Shown in pieces: positions 1 to 11,524 of a stretch of DNA of 64,000 bases. Each line of letters starts with the position of its first letter. Within the stretch, counting starts at the first letter, position 1. A program made the position numbers and the translations under genes. The notes under the pieces were generated by a model that did not search any database, had not been told where the DNA came from, and worked only from the letters and a program-made list of their open reading frames with translations. The DNA lies in contig NC_031502.1 of NCBI RefSeq assembly GCF_000237925.1, positions 28,595,266 to 28,659,265 on the forward strand. Direction: 5' to 3'. This stretch comes from Schistosoma mansoni (lineage: Eukaryota; Platyhelminthes; Trematoda; Strigeidida; Schistosomatidae).

Positions 1-59
1 CTGCTTAGATTAATTTATGTGGAGAATATTATTACGATAATGAAACTTATAAATGTTTT
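1..59. other. window edge, no feature seen
   Basis: AT-rich sequence with no supported gene or repeat. Confidence 0.4.
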
Positions 60-280
60 ATGAACGAAAACAGGTAGGGACAACCAATGTATTTTAATAC
101 AAAATTAAAGAATTCTTGCATCAAATGTGAAAACCATACGTTCAATACTTCATTTGCAAATCCACCATCAATTATCTCATTGGCATAACAATTACTTCCT
201 ATTTCCGTTCCCTTGGATTCGATCTTTCCAACCTTCTACTGCCAGGGATCCCACTTCTGATTGGTGTTATCTACTACTTA
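60..280 (+). repeat. dispersed repeat, copy 1 of a pair
   Basis: This stretch is related, in the same orientation, to 25900-26165. Both run from a gaacgaac-like start through a shared 'atacttcatttgcat' block to a 'cgatctttcc/cgatcttccc aacctt/aactt' block with a short CT-rich neighbourhood. The two copies differ by many substitutions and small indels. No coding signal is visible, so the family is not named; it could be the untranslated end of a retroelement. Confidence 0.5.
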
Positions 281-1400
281 CGTCGAAATAGATAGCATAC
301 ACCACAAATGTTTTATTAATATTCAACTAATGAATTTTACATGATGTAAGATGTTGAATATTTTCTAGAGATTTATAAAGTTTAGGATCCGCCTGCAGTT
401 TTTCTACTATTTTTCGAGGAATATAAAATTATGATCTAAAATGTTAAATATTTATGAAGATTATTGAATAGTTTATGAAGTTAAGCGTTAACAGTGTACA
501 TAGGTTAGTGAATATACCTAGATTTTCTTGTTCACAATTATAAAATATTTGAGACAATTACGAATTTCTCTCAGAAATCTAGGCAGAAATAATAATCTCT
601 GAAAAAATTCTAGTTTTTCTTGGCATTGACAAATGCCAAATGTAAAATGTTATAACGAACGAACTACTCTCTGAATTGTCACGAATTCAATTCATTCCTT
701 TAGTTCATAGTTATGTGACCGAGTAATCAGTGCTCTTAAAACCGAAATTATTAATATAATTCCGCCCACCTCTCGCCGTCAGTGGATGAATACCAGTAGA
801 CAATTATAACAAAAACGAGTTATTTCATGTCAGGATACTAAAATCTCATAATTATTTACCAAATATTTGATACAAACTAAACATGTATACTATTCATTCA
901 AAATGTAAATTATTGTAAGATTCGTACTTCGTATGTCAATCACTGACCTTAAATATTAAGACCTGGTGATCAAATTTATTTATTACCCGTCATATCATGA
1001 AACGAAATGTAGATAGCAGATACTTAGATCAGACTAAGAGAACATAATCATCAAGCGATTGGGATATGTATGATATTGTGACCCACTTGTGAAACGATAG
1101 TGGATGCTGTATAATTAAGTCGATAGAGACTGAAAGTTAACCAGGAAGCAACATTGAATTACCTTGTACTCTGGTTGACTGTTGGTATTGATTGTTGTGT
1201 ATAACGTTCGTCCGATCTTGACTTGCATGTTTCCTACATACGAGCACAACTAGCTACTTGAGATCAAGTACAACTGAGAAGCTTTATTGAAAAACCGTAG
1301 TCAAAATATCTACACAAACTTGTTCATGTTTCGGATAATTAGTCCAAACCTGGACTCCTCTTATCCAATCTCCATCTTCCTGAGAACATTTTTATTTATT
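281..1400. other. gene-free AT-rich stretch
   Basis: I see no ORF with recognisable content, no RNA gene and no clear repeat boundary here. It is best read as intergenic DNA. Confidence 0.4.
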
Positions 1401-1930
1401 TGACGTCTGTTCTGTTGCAAAGTATGTCAACTTCGAGCATAGAGCGGTGAACTTGATGGGGTGGTCGAGCTTGCTTATCGTGATGAACCGATCGGGCTAT
1501 ACTGGCTGGAACAATCATCCCTCAAGGTCCTACGATGCCAACAGGTCGGTTGAAGAGCAGTAAGACTAAAAGCAGCAAACCTATGGTCCGAGGGCGAAGT
1601 CGTAATACTGACTCTACCAAGGTGTGACGGCAGTAGGGTGTTTCCTTCAGATAACCAGCGTAGTAGCGACGCTGCCTTCCCATAAAGGAAAAGTGTGGTT
1701 AGAAAAGGTCGACCCTGAAAATGCATTCCTCACCTTATCCCACGGATATCCGTCTCCGGCTGTAAGGTCTCGACAAGTAGGGAGCTAACACAAAATTACC
1801 CACAAAAAGGTCGTATGTGATCAGCATCAAACAGTTGTCCCTTGGGCACTGCAGTCACGTTCTTGGGTCACTAAGACCAATTCTAACCCAGTTCCCTTTG
1901 CAGGTACTTCTCTCTCTTTAGAGAGATGAA
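1400..1930. repeat. unclassified interspersed repeat candidate (GC-richer segment)
   Basis: Base composition rises well above the surrounding AT-rich DNA, and the text is not low complexity. The minus-strand 83-residue reading frame at 1475-1726 has no recognisable domain. The composition and lack of coding content suggest the untranslated part of a mobile element, but I cannot place it in a family from the sequence alone. Confidence 0.3.
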
Positions 1931-2394
1931 CAGTCATTTCTCCTTCGTTCTATGTTTCACACCTACTGAGTTTATAGTAATTAGTCTGACCAAAACATTG
2001 TCTGATCTAACGTTGATAGTCCTAACATTTATTTGCTATATTTACATAATCATCATGATGATTAGTGTTTTCCCTGAGTGCAAAATATCAAAGTTTGCAA
2101 AACGTCTTATCTTATTGAAAGACATTATAGTCTTGTTTTTTTTTAAAATTTACTTTAACAATCGGTATCTTGTTTTGTTCATCATTCGAGTTTAATTAAT
2201 TTTACTCTTCTCTTATGTGTAATTCAGGACTATTCAGGTTTATTCTGCTTTACTATACAGCTTAGTTTATTGATTTTTCATACTTCATTCCCTAAATAAC
2301 CTTGTCGCTAGTTCTTCTTTAAATTTTTTTGGATTTGACCCATATATTTATTTAAACTTGAGGAAAAAGTTTCTTTTCTTTATGTGATTGCAAT

Positions 2395-3386
2395 TGTTAT
2401 ATCGAGTGAGTGCGTGCGTGCCCTGTTTAGTATATGACGTTATAAAACCGCCAATCAGAGCAATGATACACGAAAGCCATATGAGCAGTCTTGAGTACTT
2501 ATCAGTCCTGCTTTCTGCCTAGCCCAGACAGTTAATTCCAGAACACCAATAACAGCCTCTGCAATATGAATCATTATTCTCAAACATACTGGGTTTATAT
2601 ACCAAACAAACTGACCACATCGTACCATAGAATAGAAAATAACATTTGTGCAAGATTTGGCCAAATGTGGCTGTGAATAGGAGGAACAGTAATTAATGGA
2701 CTTGGGATAATTATCAAAAAGGGGTTTCGTGGAGATTTGAGTAATTTTATATAGTTGAGATCATGAGTCATTTGAAGCTAGACCACCATGGAAAACCTGG
2801 AAGCACTGGACGGCCGTTTCGTCCTATTGTGGGACTCCTCAACAGTGCGTATCCACGATCCCACCTCGCGAGATTCGAATCCAGGACCTATCAGTCTCGT
2901 GCGCGAGCACTTAACCACTAGACCACTGAGCCGACATTCAACGATGTTAATGTCTAACTTCAACTCACTGAAGACATTGGTGAATGGTTGCTCAATTTCG
3001 TGGATTTGTTGAAGTTAGACATTAACACTGTTGGATGCCGGCTCAGTGGTCTATCAGTTAAGTGCTCGCGCGCGAGACTGATAAGTCCTGGGTCCGAATC
3101 TCGCGAGGCGGGATCGTGGGTGTGCACTGTTGAGGAGTCCCACAATAGGACGAAATGGCAGTCCAGTGCTTCCGGGTTTTCAATGGTGTTCTAGGACTAG
3201 GGATAACTCAAGAATGGTAAATCACATAATAATAGTCTGTGGGTCAAAATAAAGCTTATAATAAGAGGGACACGAATACGGATACTTTAGTTACTTAAGA
3301 ACTATATAATAGGAAATATACATATCATATCGGTCCATAAATAGTCCTCAAAAAATATAATCCATAATTCTCTTCGGGTTATAACA
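2395..3386 (+). mobile_element. solo LTR of an LTR retrotransposon, carrying a nested SINE insertion
   Basis: The ends are TGTTATATC and a near-matching ATAACA, the same short terminal inverted repeat seen in the LTRs at 34901-35400 and 58653-59066. Flanking 5-bp sequences gcaat and gaaat match at 4 of 5 positions, as expected for a mutated target duplication. A TATA-like 'tttatata' and a later AATAAA suggest plus-strand transcription. Without the nested insert at 2711-3193 the LTR is about 510 bp, like the copy at 34901. The family cannot be fixed between BEL/Pao and Gypsy because no internal sequence is attached. It is an old, non-coding fossil. Confidence 0.75.
2711..3193. mobile_element. 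inverted composite of two hammerhead-SINE copies inserted in an LTR
   Basis: A minus-strand copy (about 2711-2955) is followed head-to-head by a plus-strand copy (about 2960-3193). Each has a tRNA-like head, with an A-box-like GGCTCAGTGG and a B-box-like GGTTCGAATC variant, then a hammerhead-like block (CTGANGA ... GAAAC ... GTC) and a tail ending in TTGATAA-like sequence. The whole composite sits between ggacttgggataa (2698-2710) and ggactagggataa (3194-3206), a 13-bp target duplication with one mismatch. The empty site is visible in the LTR at 34901-35400 near 35211. In both copies the first core residue, C3 of CTGANGA, is T, so self-cleavage is probably lost. Confidence 0.8.
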
Positions 3387-5317
3387 GAAATCAGTTAGTT
3401 ACTTTCATGAATTCGATAATAAAATAACTGACTTAATTCACTTCAATTCTAATATAATAATTTAAAAATAATGATAGAATTTTCATATGAAAGTTTGTTT
3501 AGTGTTTCACACTAAGTAATCCATCCAATTAATGTCTGTGAAAAATCAATGAATTGCCAAAATTGTTCTTCTGTGTACAGATCAATATTATGATAATATT
3601 AACAATACCAATCTAATCAACGTGAGTTACGGATACTTTTTGTTCTTTATGCAACTATTCAAATTAGACAAGGTTATTTATATACATCTACATACAAATT
3701 AATTTGGTATTTTTATTGCTCAGTCAAAATATATTTACATAAATATGAATCGATTGATTTTATGAAGATGTTATACAGTTAGATCATTATTTTTATCGCA
3801 AGTTAATTACAACTGACGAAATATAGAGGTCATTGGGTTAGTGATCCTATTACAACATTATCAGTAGAATATGATCAATAATAAGCTTTAAGATATATGA
3901 TATCAGTTATTTAACATTTGGTAGCCAGATATCGGAATCTATACTTCACGTGTCAATTTCTATATCAGTCTAAGTTGAAATAGCGCTCTAGTGACAAATT
4001 CGACTGTGATATTTAGTGATACGGATTCGAGTACCTCGAGGGACATCAGTTTCTATAAAATTACAAATTTGGTCTTTCTGAATAATCTCATTCACCACAA
4101 TCTCTAGATCAAGGCACTTCCAGAGATTTCCCCCAGTCACCTGAAAAATAGGTCATCATTTTCATATCTTATAATTTTAGCTTTATACCTATCAACATAA
4201 TTGAATTGTCTGATCACTGTTGTTGAAGCATTATCTATTAGTATTAGTACTTCGTAACGGCTTAAATTTTAATATAATGGATCTTAAAATTGATGAATAA
4301 AAAGTCGAAACTAACTAAAACGGAGGTGATTTTTTAATAGAAATAGTAGCCCATTTGAAATTACAACACTAACCATCGTCAGAAAGTTTTATGACATACA
4401 ATTTAAAATAATTGGTATGTGATAGCGGCGCAATTCAGGACGGTCGTTTAGTACTGCTTAGGATTTTGTATCTTACGAACATGAGTGGTGCCTTGGTATA
4501 AATTAATACTCATACCTTGTATAATGAAAATCAAACCAATAAATAATCTTCTGAACAAGTTTCTGATCCGATGTTTTTTTACGCTTATAATATCCGACAA
4601 ATGCATGGTCTTTAAAAAAACAATATCTATGCGACCCAGTATCTCATTAAGATAGGTTACTTCTTAAGTCATGTATGTCAATTTAATTTTTAGATAATAT
4701 AGTGCTAATTAGTTGTCAAGAACTGCTCAGTGAATTTGAAAAAAGGCATTTATTTTTTGAGCATTTTATTAGACTAATTGTGACCACAGAACTAATTGAT
4801 TGATTTATATGAATATGAGTTCGCAATAATACATTAGTTTACTTGAAATTTGTCAAGAAGAACAAAATCTATGTGCTTAGCTTTCTTTCTATTACATTTA
4901 AATATTAAACTCTAATTACAGCATTATATTATGTCTGATAATCTAAATTTGACCAGAATCAATGACTAAACTATAAGAAATTAGTTATTCATCCATGACT
5001 GATTTGTTAATGGTAATCACTTATCAACGAAATTTGCGAATCCACGCTCAAAATCCTGAACAAAGTAAGAAGAACTGGTTCAAAAAAGTTATGGATGAGG
5101 AATTTTTACACAGTCAAGGCTACAGCAATCTATTATTTCAGACATGAACTCTGCATACAGGAGCGTCACGTTCAATCCCCTATTTTTCCATGGTCCTAGA
5201 ATCCCTTTTAATTTTACAAATTATAATTTCTTTTTCTTTACTGATTTGACAGTTATCCTTTAATCCGTACATTATCACTTTTTATTACTTTCAAAATTAT
5301 TACGTAAAGTAAGCTTT
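3387..5317. other. gene-free AT-rich stretch
   Basis: No supported gene. Around 4015-4060 there is a B-box-like 'ggattcgagtacc' that could be a very decayed tRNA-type SINE, but the rest of the element is not recognisable. Confidence 0.35.
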
Positions 5318-5333
5318 TGATGTTTGTTGATTA

Positions 5334-5750
5334 TGCAACCATCTTCCATTGTCTGAGGTAGGTACCTGTCTCTATGTGACACGGATTAGCTCCTATGGTC
5401 ATAGCTTCTCACTAGAACTCCGAGAATTCCTTAACGAAGCTAGTCACGAATGAGCACCTGTCTGTATCTTTTTCAGACAATGGAAGATAGTCGCTCAATT
5501 CCGTGGATTGGTTGAAGTTAGACATTAACACCGTTGTATGCCGGCTCAGCGGTCTACAAGTTAGACGTTCGCGTGCGAGACCGAAGTTCTCGAATTGGAA
5601 TCTCGCATACGGAATCGTGAGTGCGCATAGCTGAGGAGTGCCATACTAGAACGAAACGGCCGTCTAGTGCTTCCAGGTTTTCAGTAGTGGTCTAACATTG
5701 ATCAGTTCACGATCTCAACCAAAAACTTAACAATCTTCACAACCCCATAC
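5334..5750 (+). mobile_element. hammerhead-SINE insertion with an inverted 5' leader
   Basis: A perfect 16-bp target duplication, tgatgtttgttgatta, flanks the insertion at 5318-5333 and 5751-5766. The left arm (about 5341-5450) is the SINE leader in minus orientation. The right arm (5473-5750) is a plus-strand copy with leader end, tRNA-like head, hammerhead block and tail. The arms start with a perfect 16-bp inverted repeat, 5341-5356 against 5473-5488. The ribozyme core residues CTGAGGA (5631-5637), GAAA and GTC are intact, but stems I and II carry mismatches. Confidence 0.8.
5625..5672 (+). ncRNA. hammerhead ribozyme motif in SINE (core residues kept)
   Basis: CTGAGGA fits the CUGANGA consensus and GAAAC fits the second core strand. 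A cggccg palindrome would give the very short stem III typical of schistosome SINE hammerheads, and GTC supplies the cleavage triplet. Stem I (gcatag against tagtgc) and stem II have non-pairing positions, so activity is doubtful. Confidence 0.5.
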
Positions 5751-5766
5751 TGATGTTTGTTGATTA

Positions 5767-6295
5767 CTTTGTTAACTGATCCAACCTTTTATATTCAGTA
5801 CTTGAAAATTTCATTTATATTGAAATAACACCCTTTCATTCATAAATTATAACTTGAATTATTTGAAGACTTTTGATAATGTCGACTATATTACTCAACA
5901 CTACTTCATTTTGATTGACCTTCACTTGAATATATTTGACTATCTTTCTGAAAATTTTATAAAATCGCCTATAAATACTATTGTACAACTTCATAAAATG
6001 ATAATGTCAAAAAGGAAACTTTCTTCTCTGAAACTTCTTCATTTCTTTTTTTTCATGAATCTTTTGTTGTTGTTGCTTGTTTGTTTGTTTGTTTCTTCAA
6101 ACATGCATATGTAAGAAGTTAATTATATAACGGTTATAAATAATGTACAATATTTATTAGCATAAAATAAAATAGTATATTGACAAATAACACAAATTTA
6201 TGCATAGTACTATGTAAATGAATAAATTTTTTTATTAAGTTTATTTATTCATAAACTTAGACATTTTTCAAGTAGAATACATATATGCTGGTAAC
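5767..6295. other. gene-free AT-rich stretch with a GTTT microsatellite
   Basis: A short (GTTT)n run lies at about 6077-6095. The 86-residue plus-strand frame at 5854-6114 is low-complexity and T-rich, so I do not call it a gene. Confidence 0.4.
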
Positions 6296-6304
6296 ATGTA
6301 AATC

Positions 6305-6761
6305 AGAAAGGGATTTTTTGTGAAGATTTCAGTAATTTTATAGTTGAAATCATGAGTCAATTGAAGCTAGACCACCATAGAAAACCTGAAAGCACTGGAA
6401 GGCTGTTTCGTCTTATTGTGGGACTCCTCAACAGTGCGTATCCACGATCCCGCCTCACGTGATTCGAACCCAGGACCTATGCACACGAGCGCATAACCTC
6501 TAGACCACTGAGCCGGCACCCAACGATGTTAGTGTCTAACTTCAACCAATCCACGAAGTTGAGCAACCATTCACCAATCGTCTTCAGTGAGTTGATATCT
6601 CCCAACAGACTTGGTTGAACTTCACTGGTTACTGCTTCCCATTAGGACTTCAGGAAATATCTCTTGCTGAGGAATCACACAATAGGATGAAACAGCCGTC
6701 CAGTGCTTCCAGGTTTTCCATGGTGATGTAGCTTCAATTGACTCATGATTTCAACTTTAAA
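6305..6761. mobile_element. inverted composite of hammerhead-SINE copies
   Basis: A nearly complete minus-strand copy (about 6305-6662), with tail, hammerhead block, tRNA-like head and full leader, runs straight into a plus-strand 3' part (about 6663-6761) that begins inside the hammerhead block. An exact 9-bp duplication, atgtaaatc, flanks the whole unit (6296-6304 and 6762-6770), so it arrived as one event. In the plus part CTGAGGA and GAAAC are kept and the closing pair of stem II has changed from G-C to A-T, but the stem I partner strand is absent. The minus part has T at C3. Confidence 0.75.
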
Positions 6762-7059
6762 ATGTAAATCCACAATGATTTCAAATAGTAAAGTATGTAA
6801 ATATTTATCATGTTTACAAATGTCGTCTATTCTAAAATTTTAGAGAAGTCTTAACTAGGTGAAAATAAGAAATAAGAATGTTATGATATGTATTATAAGA
6901 TTTAATCAAATAACATATGTAAGCCAATAATATTGTTTTTAATTAGATCCTCATTAGACTATAGTTGAATATGCAATAATATTTATATGAATATATAAAA
7001 TTATTAAACCAGTCAAGGAAGTTTATAAGTCAGTGATAACAGTGGAATAGATTAAATCC

Positions 7060-7220
7060 ACTTGGTATTGTTTGTTTGAATCTTCCCGATGATGTTTAGG
7101 ACTGCAATTGATCAATCTCTTACTGGCATATGTGCTTATTGTGCGTATTGCCTCGATATAGCCTTAAGTCATTAGCATTATAAGCTAGACACTATCTGTC
7201 TTCGCTGTTAGTAGAATAGA
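7060..7220 (+). mobile_element. Smα-like SINE fragment
   Basis: The block from 'tgaatcttccc' through 'gactgcaattgatcaatc' to 'gcctcgatatagcc' matches the corresponding part of the Smα-like elements at 10745-11100 and 53650-53875. The ribozyme and the tRNA-like head are missing, so this is a truncated copy. Confidence 0.5.
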
Positions 7221-7539
7221 TTATTTATGATGTTTATTTATGTAATCTAATCCACTGTCATCACTGACTCATAAACTGCCTTGATTGGTTAAATGATTTT
7301 GTATATGCACATAAATATTATTGCATACTAGAATAAAACCGGATAAAGATCTAATTGTGATAGATGTAGATGAGTGGATCACTTGAAGACTGATGTTCAG
7401 TTTGAAAATCTGTCTTTCTAGATATAAGGTTTGACACCCTCGACAAAAGTCAAACATGAAAGATTCGAGATTTCACTGTTCGTTTGTTGTAACCTATTTA
7501 AAATCAATAAGCATCACACGAAAAATATATTGATTGATG

Positions 7540-8350
7540 AACATTGAGAAACTATCCGGAAACCAAAACCAAATAAGCACACTTTTATCACTAAACCAGA
7601 TGAAGGATCACGGACTGTAATTCCAAACAAGACAGATTGCATAGATAAGACGAACACCCTGCTGAGTAATCGAACTAAACTCTAAAAGCTTGAGTCATAT
7701 GAAATCCTCAATGAAAAGACCGAACGTCAATTAACTATGACATTAAAACTTTTAATAAAACATCAATACATCGCTTTAGATATCTATAATGGGCTCTAGC
7801 CTTCTGGAAAACATATCCCTTTACTTTACGGCCTATATAAATTTCATAAAGCAGACGTTTCTTTGAGCCACCTCTAGAAATGTTAAACTCAACATACCAT
7901 TCAACAGCAAAATGATTTATGAGATTATTAAGACAATTTATTCAAGACTTGGTTAAAGTACAACCTTAAAGACGTATTCGAACTTGTGGATACAATAAAA
8001 TATATGAAAAGACAAAACGATCTTATAACTAGACAAAACATTTTGTTCCCTAAAATTCCACTGACAGAAACAACCGATTACATATGTTAATAACTGCTAG
8101 AAAGGAAAAGAAAGACACCCATCACAATAAATAAAATGAGGGAGCTTCTGTTGAAATGCACAATGTTTAGCAACGAATTTTATAGACAAATTTATGTCGT
8201 AATGTGATCACCCATAGGTCCAATCTTCGCTAATATTTTTCTAACCAAAGTGAGAAATGTACTTTAGAACGACATCCCAAGTAAGCTAGATTATTACTGT
8301 TGTTAAACAGATAACATAATAATCGGTACAATTTCGGTTAAAAAATATTT
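7540..8350 (+). mobile_element. Penelope-like retroelement, RT remnant
   Basis: Conceptual translation of short adjacent segments gives a run of Penelope-type RT signatures in the right order: a 'TKPDEGS' opening, 'LTETTDYI'-like palm text around 8050, a region corresponding to 'GSPLGPIFA' around 8205, and a decayed version of the YxDD neighbourhood around 8290-8330. It is an old and heavily broken copy. It may belong to the same family as the GIY-YIG fragment at 59067, because both are Penelope-type parts, but they do not overlap and cannot be compared directly. Confidence 0.65.
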
Positions 8351-8359
8351 TGCGTCGCG

Positions 8360-9155
8360 TTTATTCATTACTTGTGTGTATTTCTTTAATTAATGTATTT
8401 TGTGTGGTAGTCATTTAGTGAACATTTTTTGACATTGGTTCCGTCTAAAGTATATCAGAATAATTAAATTTTCTATTAATCATTTTCAGTCAACTTCTAA
8501 GAAAAAATGTAAGTATCGTGCTATCATTTTTCCTTGGATCACTTCAGCTACTGAAGTAAAATCTAACTGATCGACGTAATATAAACCAGTTGGTCAGTCA
8601 GAATCAAATGGTCTAGTCAATTTATAAAGTAATATAGTCATCATCCAACCATGTTAATGGGTAACAGTTCTGTACGATCTTAGTGAATCTCGGATAAGTT
8701 GAGCACCTCTCATTCAAATGACATTTAATCACAATACTCTGTAGGTGACTTAGAATTAAAACGTTTTTATCATTTAGATTTCATAGATTAGTTATTACAG
8801 TACCGTGCTGACTAGCCAGGATCAGTATTTTGAACCTTCATTGTTTACCGAACTCATTAAATATTGAAAGAATATTGCGTTTGAAATATACCTTAGGTTC
8901 TACTTGTTGAGGATAATTCAGAATCCGACATTTTATAATTGGCTAGAAGTGCTTTCGACATTTCTAGATTTCATGAAATTTTTCGAAACAACTATTGATA
9001 TTTTTTTAACATCACTTGAATGTGAAGTAATGTTAAGAAGTAAAATAATATTTCGCATTAATGTCATTTTATGCCAATAAACCTCTTAAGTTATTCACGG
9101 TTGGATTACGAACAAAGTGAGAATCTTGGTTATTTTCGTAGGTGACTTTATTTAT
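8360..9155. other. gene-free AT-rich stretch
   Basis: No supported gene, RNA or repeat boundary seen. Confidence 0.35.
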
Positions 9156-9159
9156 GATA

Positions 9160-9930
9160 TCGGGTTTATGCACGCAACGACAAATGCAGGAGAAGACGAC
9201 CAGTGTAGCAGCTGCCTCAGTAGCAGTAGGTCTCAACATACACAAAAGGAAAAGCAAGATTCTCCGATACAATATAACATGCACTAATCAAATCACACTT
9301 AATGGAGAAGCTTTGGGGGATGTAAAAAGCTTTACATATCTGGGCAGCATCATTGATGAACATGGTGGATCTGATGCAGATGTGAAGGCGTGGATCAGCA
9401 AAGCAAGAATAGCATATCTACAATTGAAGAACATCTGGAACTCAAAACAACTGTCAACCAACAACAAAGTCAGAATTTTCAATACAAATGTCAAGACAGT
9501 TCTATTGTGTGGGGCGGAGACGTGGAGAACTACGAAAGTCATCATCCAGAAGTTACAGGTGTTTATTAACAGTTGTCTACGCAAGATACTTGGGATCTGT
9601 TGGCCAGACACTATCAGCAACATTCTGCTCTGGGAGGGAACAAACCAGATTCCAGTGGAGGACGAAATGAGGAAGAAACGCTGGAAGTGGATAGGACACA
9701 CATTGAGAAAATCACTCAACTGCGTCACAAGGCAAGTCCTCACATAGTCCTTAACACTAGCTGTGAAGAGGAAGATCGAAGAACACATTACCCCGAGAAA
9801 TGGAAACAAACATGAGAAGAACGAACAAAAGTTGGATAGAACTAGAAAGGAAGGTCCAGGACAGAGTGGGTTGGAGAATTCTGTTCGGCGGCACATACTC
9901 CATCAGGAGTAACAGGCGTAAGTAAGTAAA
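9160..9930 (+). mobile_element. 5'-truncated RTE/SR2-like LINE, 3' end of the RT ORF
   Basis: The 201-residue frame at 9142-9747 starts inside the RT just after the FADD region ([13 protein letters not shown]). It continues through [18 protein letters not shown], the conserved AETW block and the C-terminal [11 protein letters not shown] block shared with the LINEs at 14101 and 26641. The frame breaks after residue 201 and homology continues in other frames to about 9925. The element ends in 'aacaggcgtaagtaagtaa', the short repeat tail expected of this family. It is a dead-on-arrival insertion, separate from the two longer copies and about equally or less decayed in its coding text. Confidence 0.85.
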
Positions 9931-10744
9931 TAGTTTATGGATATCATTAATCACTTTCAGATAGTATGTGGACCCCATTTGTTATACAAACACTTCGAAA
10001 TTCAACCAATATCTAAATATGCGTCTATGTAACAGGTCAGAAGGTCTTAAATAATCAAGTCTCATCAAATTATTTGTAATTAGTTAAGCGTCACCCAATC
10101 AACTGCATATTATTTGAGCAAGAACATTTGAAATTCCAAGTATTTTTCTATTAAACTGTTTCTGGCATTTGTTGTTCATCAAACGTTATATATGAATTAG
10201 CGAAATAATAAGGGAATCAAATAGTATTATTTAAGTTAGTGTGACAGTTTCAGTGTATATGTCTACAGTTGAGCTCATAGTATTATATTCATCGTTCTAT
10301 TAATAAGTAAATCATTAGTTTGTATGGAAAAGGATAATTTACATAAATGATCGAATAAATTAAATACCTTATTATTGTTTGAAGATTCTGTTGATAATTT
10401 ATTCGAATAATTTTTTGTTCATATTACCTCTATAACTAATGTTATTGTCTATAATATCATAAAGATGTTTATTTCAACAGAATATTTCACGACGACGTAT
10501 TCGAATTCATCATAATGAATAAGAATTAAAACTGCATTATTTGAATGATCAATTAATTCACTGTTAATTTACTTGTATCATATAAAACAACTTTATAAAT
10601 ACTGGAAAGATCTAATTTCAATTAGAAAGCATAGTTTACTGATTATTACTTTTTTTTACAAAATATTTCACTAGTGTGATACATTTAATCATTAGCAGAC
10701 ATGCTTGAATTGTAACTGTTGGAAAAGCCCATATATTTACATTC
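9931..10744. other. gene-free AT-rich stretch
   Basis: No supported feature. Confidence 0.35.
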
Positions 10745-11100
10745 AACTAAACTATTTATAAAAGGTATAAATTCAATTGGTGTTGTTTAATTGTATCTTC
10801 TTATTGTTATTTATAACTGCAATTTATCAGTCTCTTATTGTTGACACATGTGCATCCTGTGCGGACTGTTTCGATATTGCCTTAGATCAAAAGCTATATA
10901 AGTAGAGATAGATAATAGCTAGCAGTGGAATTCAGGACACGCGTTTCGTCTTCTTTGGGACTCATCAACTAGATCTGTCTGCATCCTAAAATTGATGTTC
11001 ACTCTGGGACTAGAATCCAGTACCGTTCGCCTCAAACGTCATCGTGTTATGCACTTAGCTACTAAGTCCTGATAGCCATCTGCTTGTGTGAAGTTTATAA
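10745..11100 (-). mobile_element. Smα-like SINE with decayed hammerhead ribozyme
   Basis: Read on the minus strand, a tRNA-like head (A-box near 11060, B-box-like 'ggattctagtccc' near 11010) is followed by a hammerhead block at about 10930-10985 (TTGATGA ... GAAAC ... GTC) and the Smα-type 'ccactgctagc' sequence. The tail continues to about 10745. C3 of the core is T and stem I pairs poorly, so the ribozyme is probably inactive. Smα is a known schistosome SINE family encoding hammerheads. Confidence 0.75.
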
Positions 11101-11410
11101 AAAGTGTGTGAATAATTCAGCACAATTTAGAATATTCATACGTTAAAATGGTTAGTAGCATAATTCATAAAAAATAAGACTATTCAAGAATAAAAGAACA
11201 CACTAGATCGAATTCTGCAATATTCTGTCAAGCGTATTTTAACAAAAAATGAAATAAGTTAAGTCAATAGATTTTTTTTAATGATTTAATACATATTTAT
11301 AAATATCCCAATTGAGTTTAATATATATATATTGAAATATTGAAATTGACGTAGTATATGCCAAGTATATGCCAAGTATAATCAAAAAACCCCATTTCAT
11401 AATCATATTC

Positions 11411-11524
11411 TTATTCAAAAAGGAATGCCAATTCTTTCATTTCTTTAGCTTTTGCATCAAGTTTTCCATCATCTGATTTATGTATAACAGGAGGTTGTGA
11501 TCGAGTCATTAATCTACGTCCAGT
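11411..11524 (-). CDS. CFAP100: CFAP100 exon 10 (stop)
   Basis: 114 nt, acceptor CTTTATTTAAAG, 37 codons and TAA at 11413-11411. It reads [17 protein letters not shown] and ends [11 protein letters not shown], parallel to the human end RGRTLVCRSRPP...LLFFFT. Confidence 0.88.
   Translation of the reverse strand, partial: TGRRLMTRSQPPVIHKSDDGKLDAKAKEMKELAFLFE

Noticed and set aside
1475-1726. 83-residue minus-strand gene
   Set aside because: No domain, no plausible splice context, and it sits in a GC-richer block that looks like repeat DNA.
3040-3110. tRNA gene
   Set aside because: A- and B-box-like sequences recur in every copy of a SINE and do not fold into a full cloverleaf as read; they are SINE heads.
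5854-6114. 86-residue plus-strand protein
   Set aside because: Low-complexity, T-rich text ending in a microsatellite, with no start context or domain.
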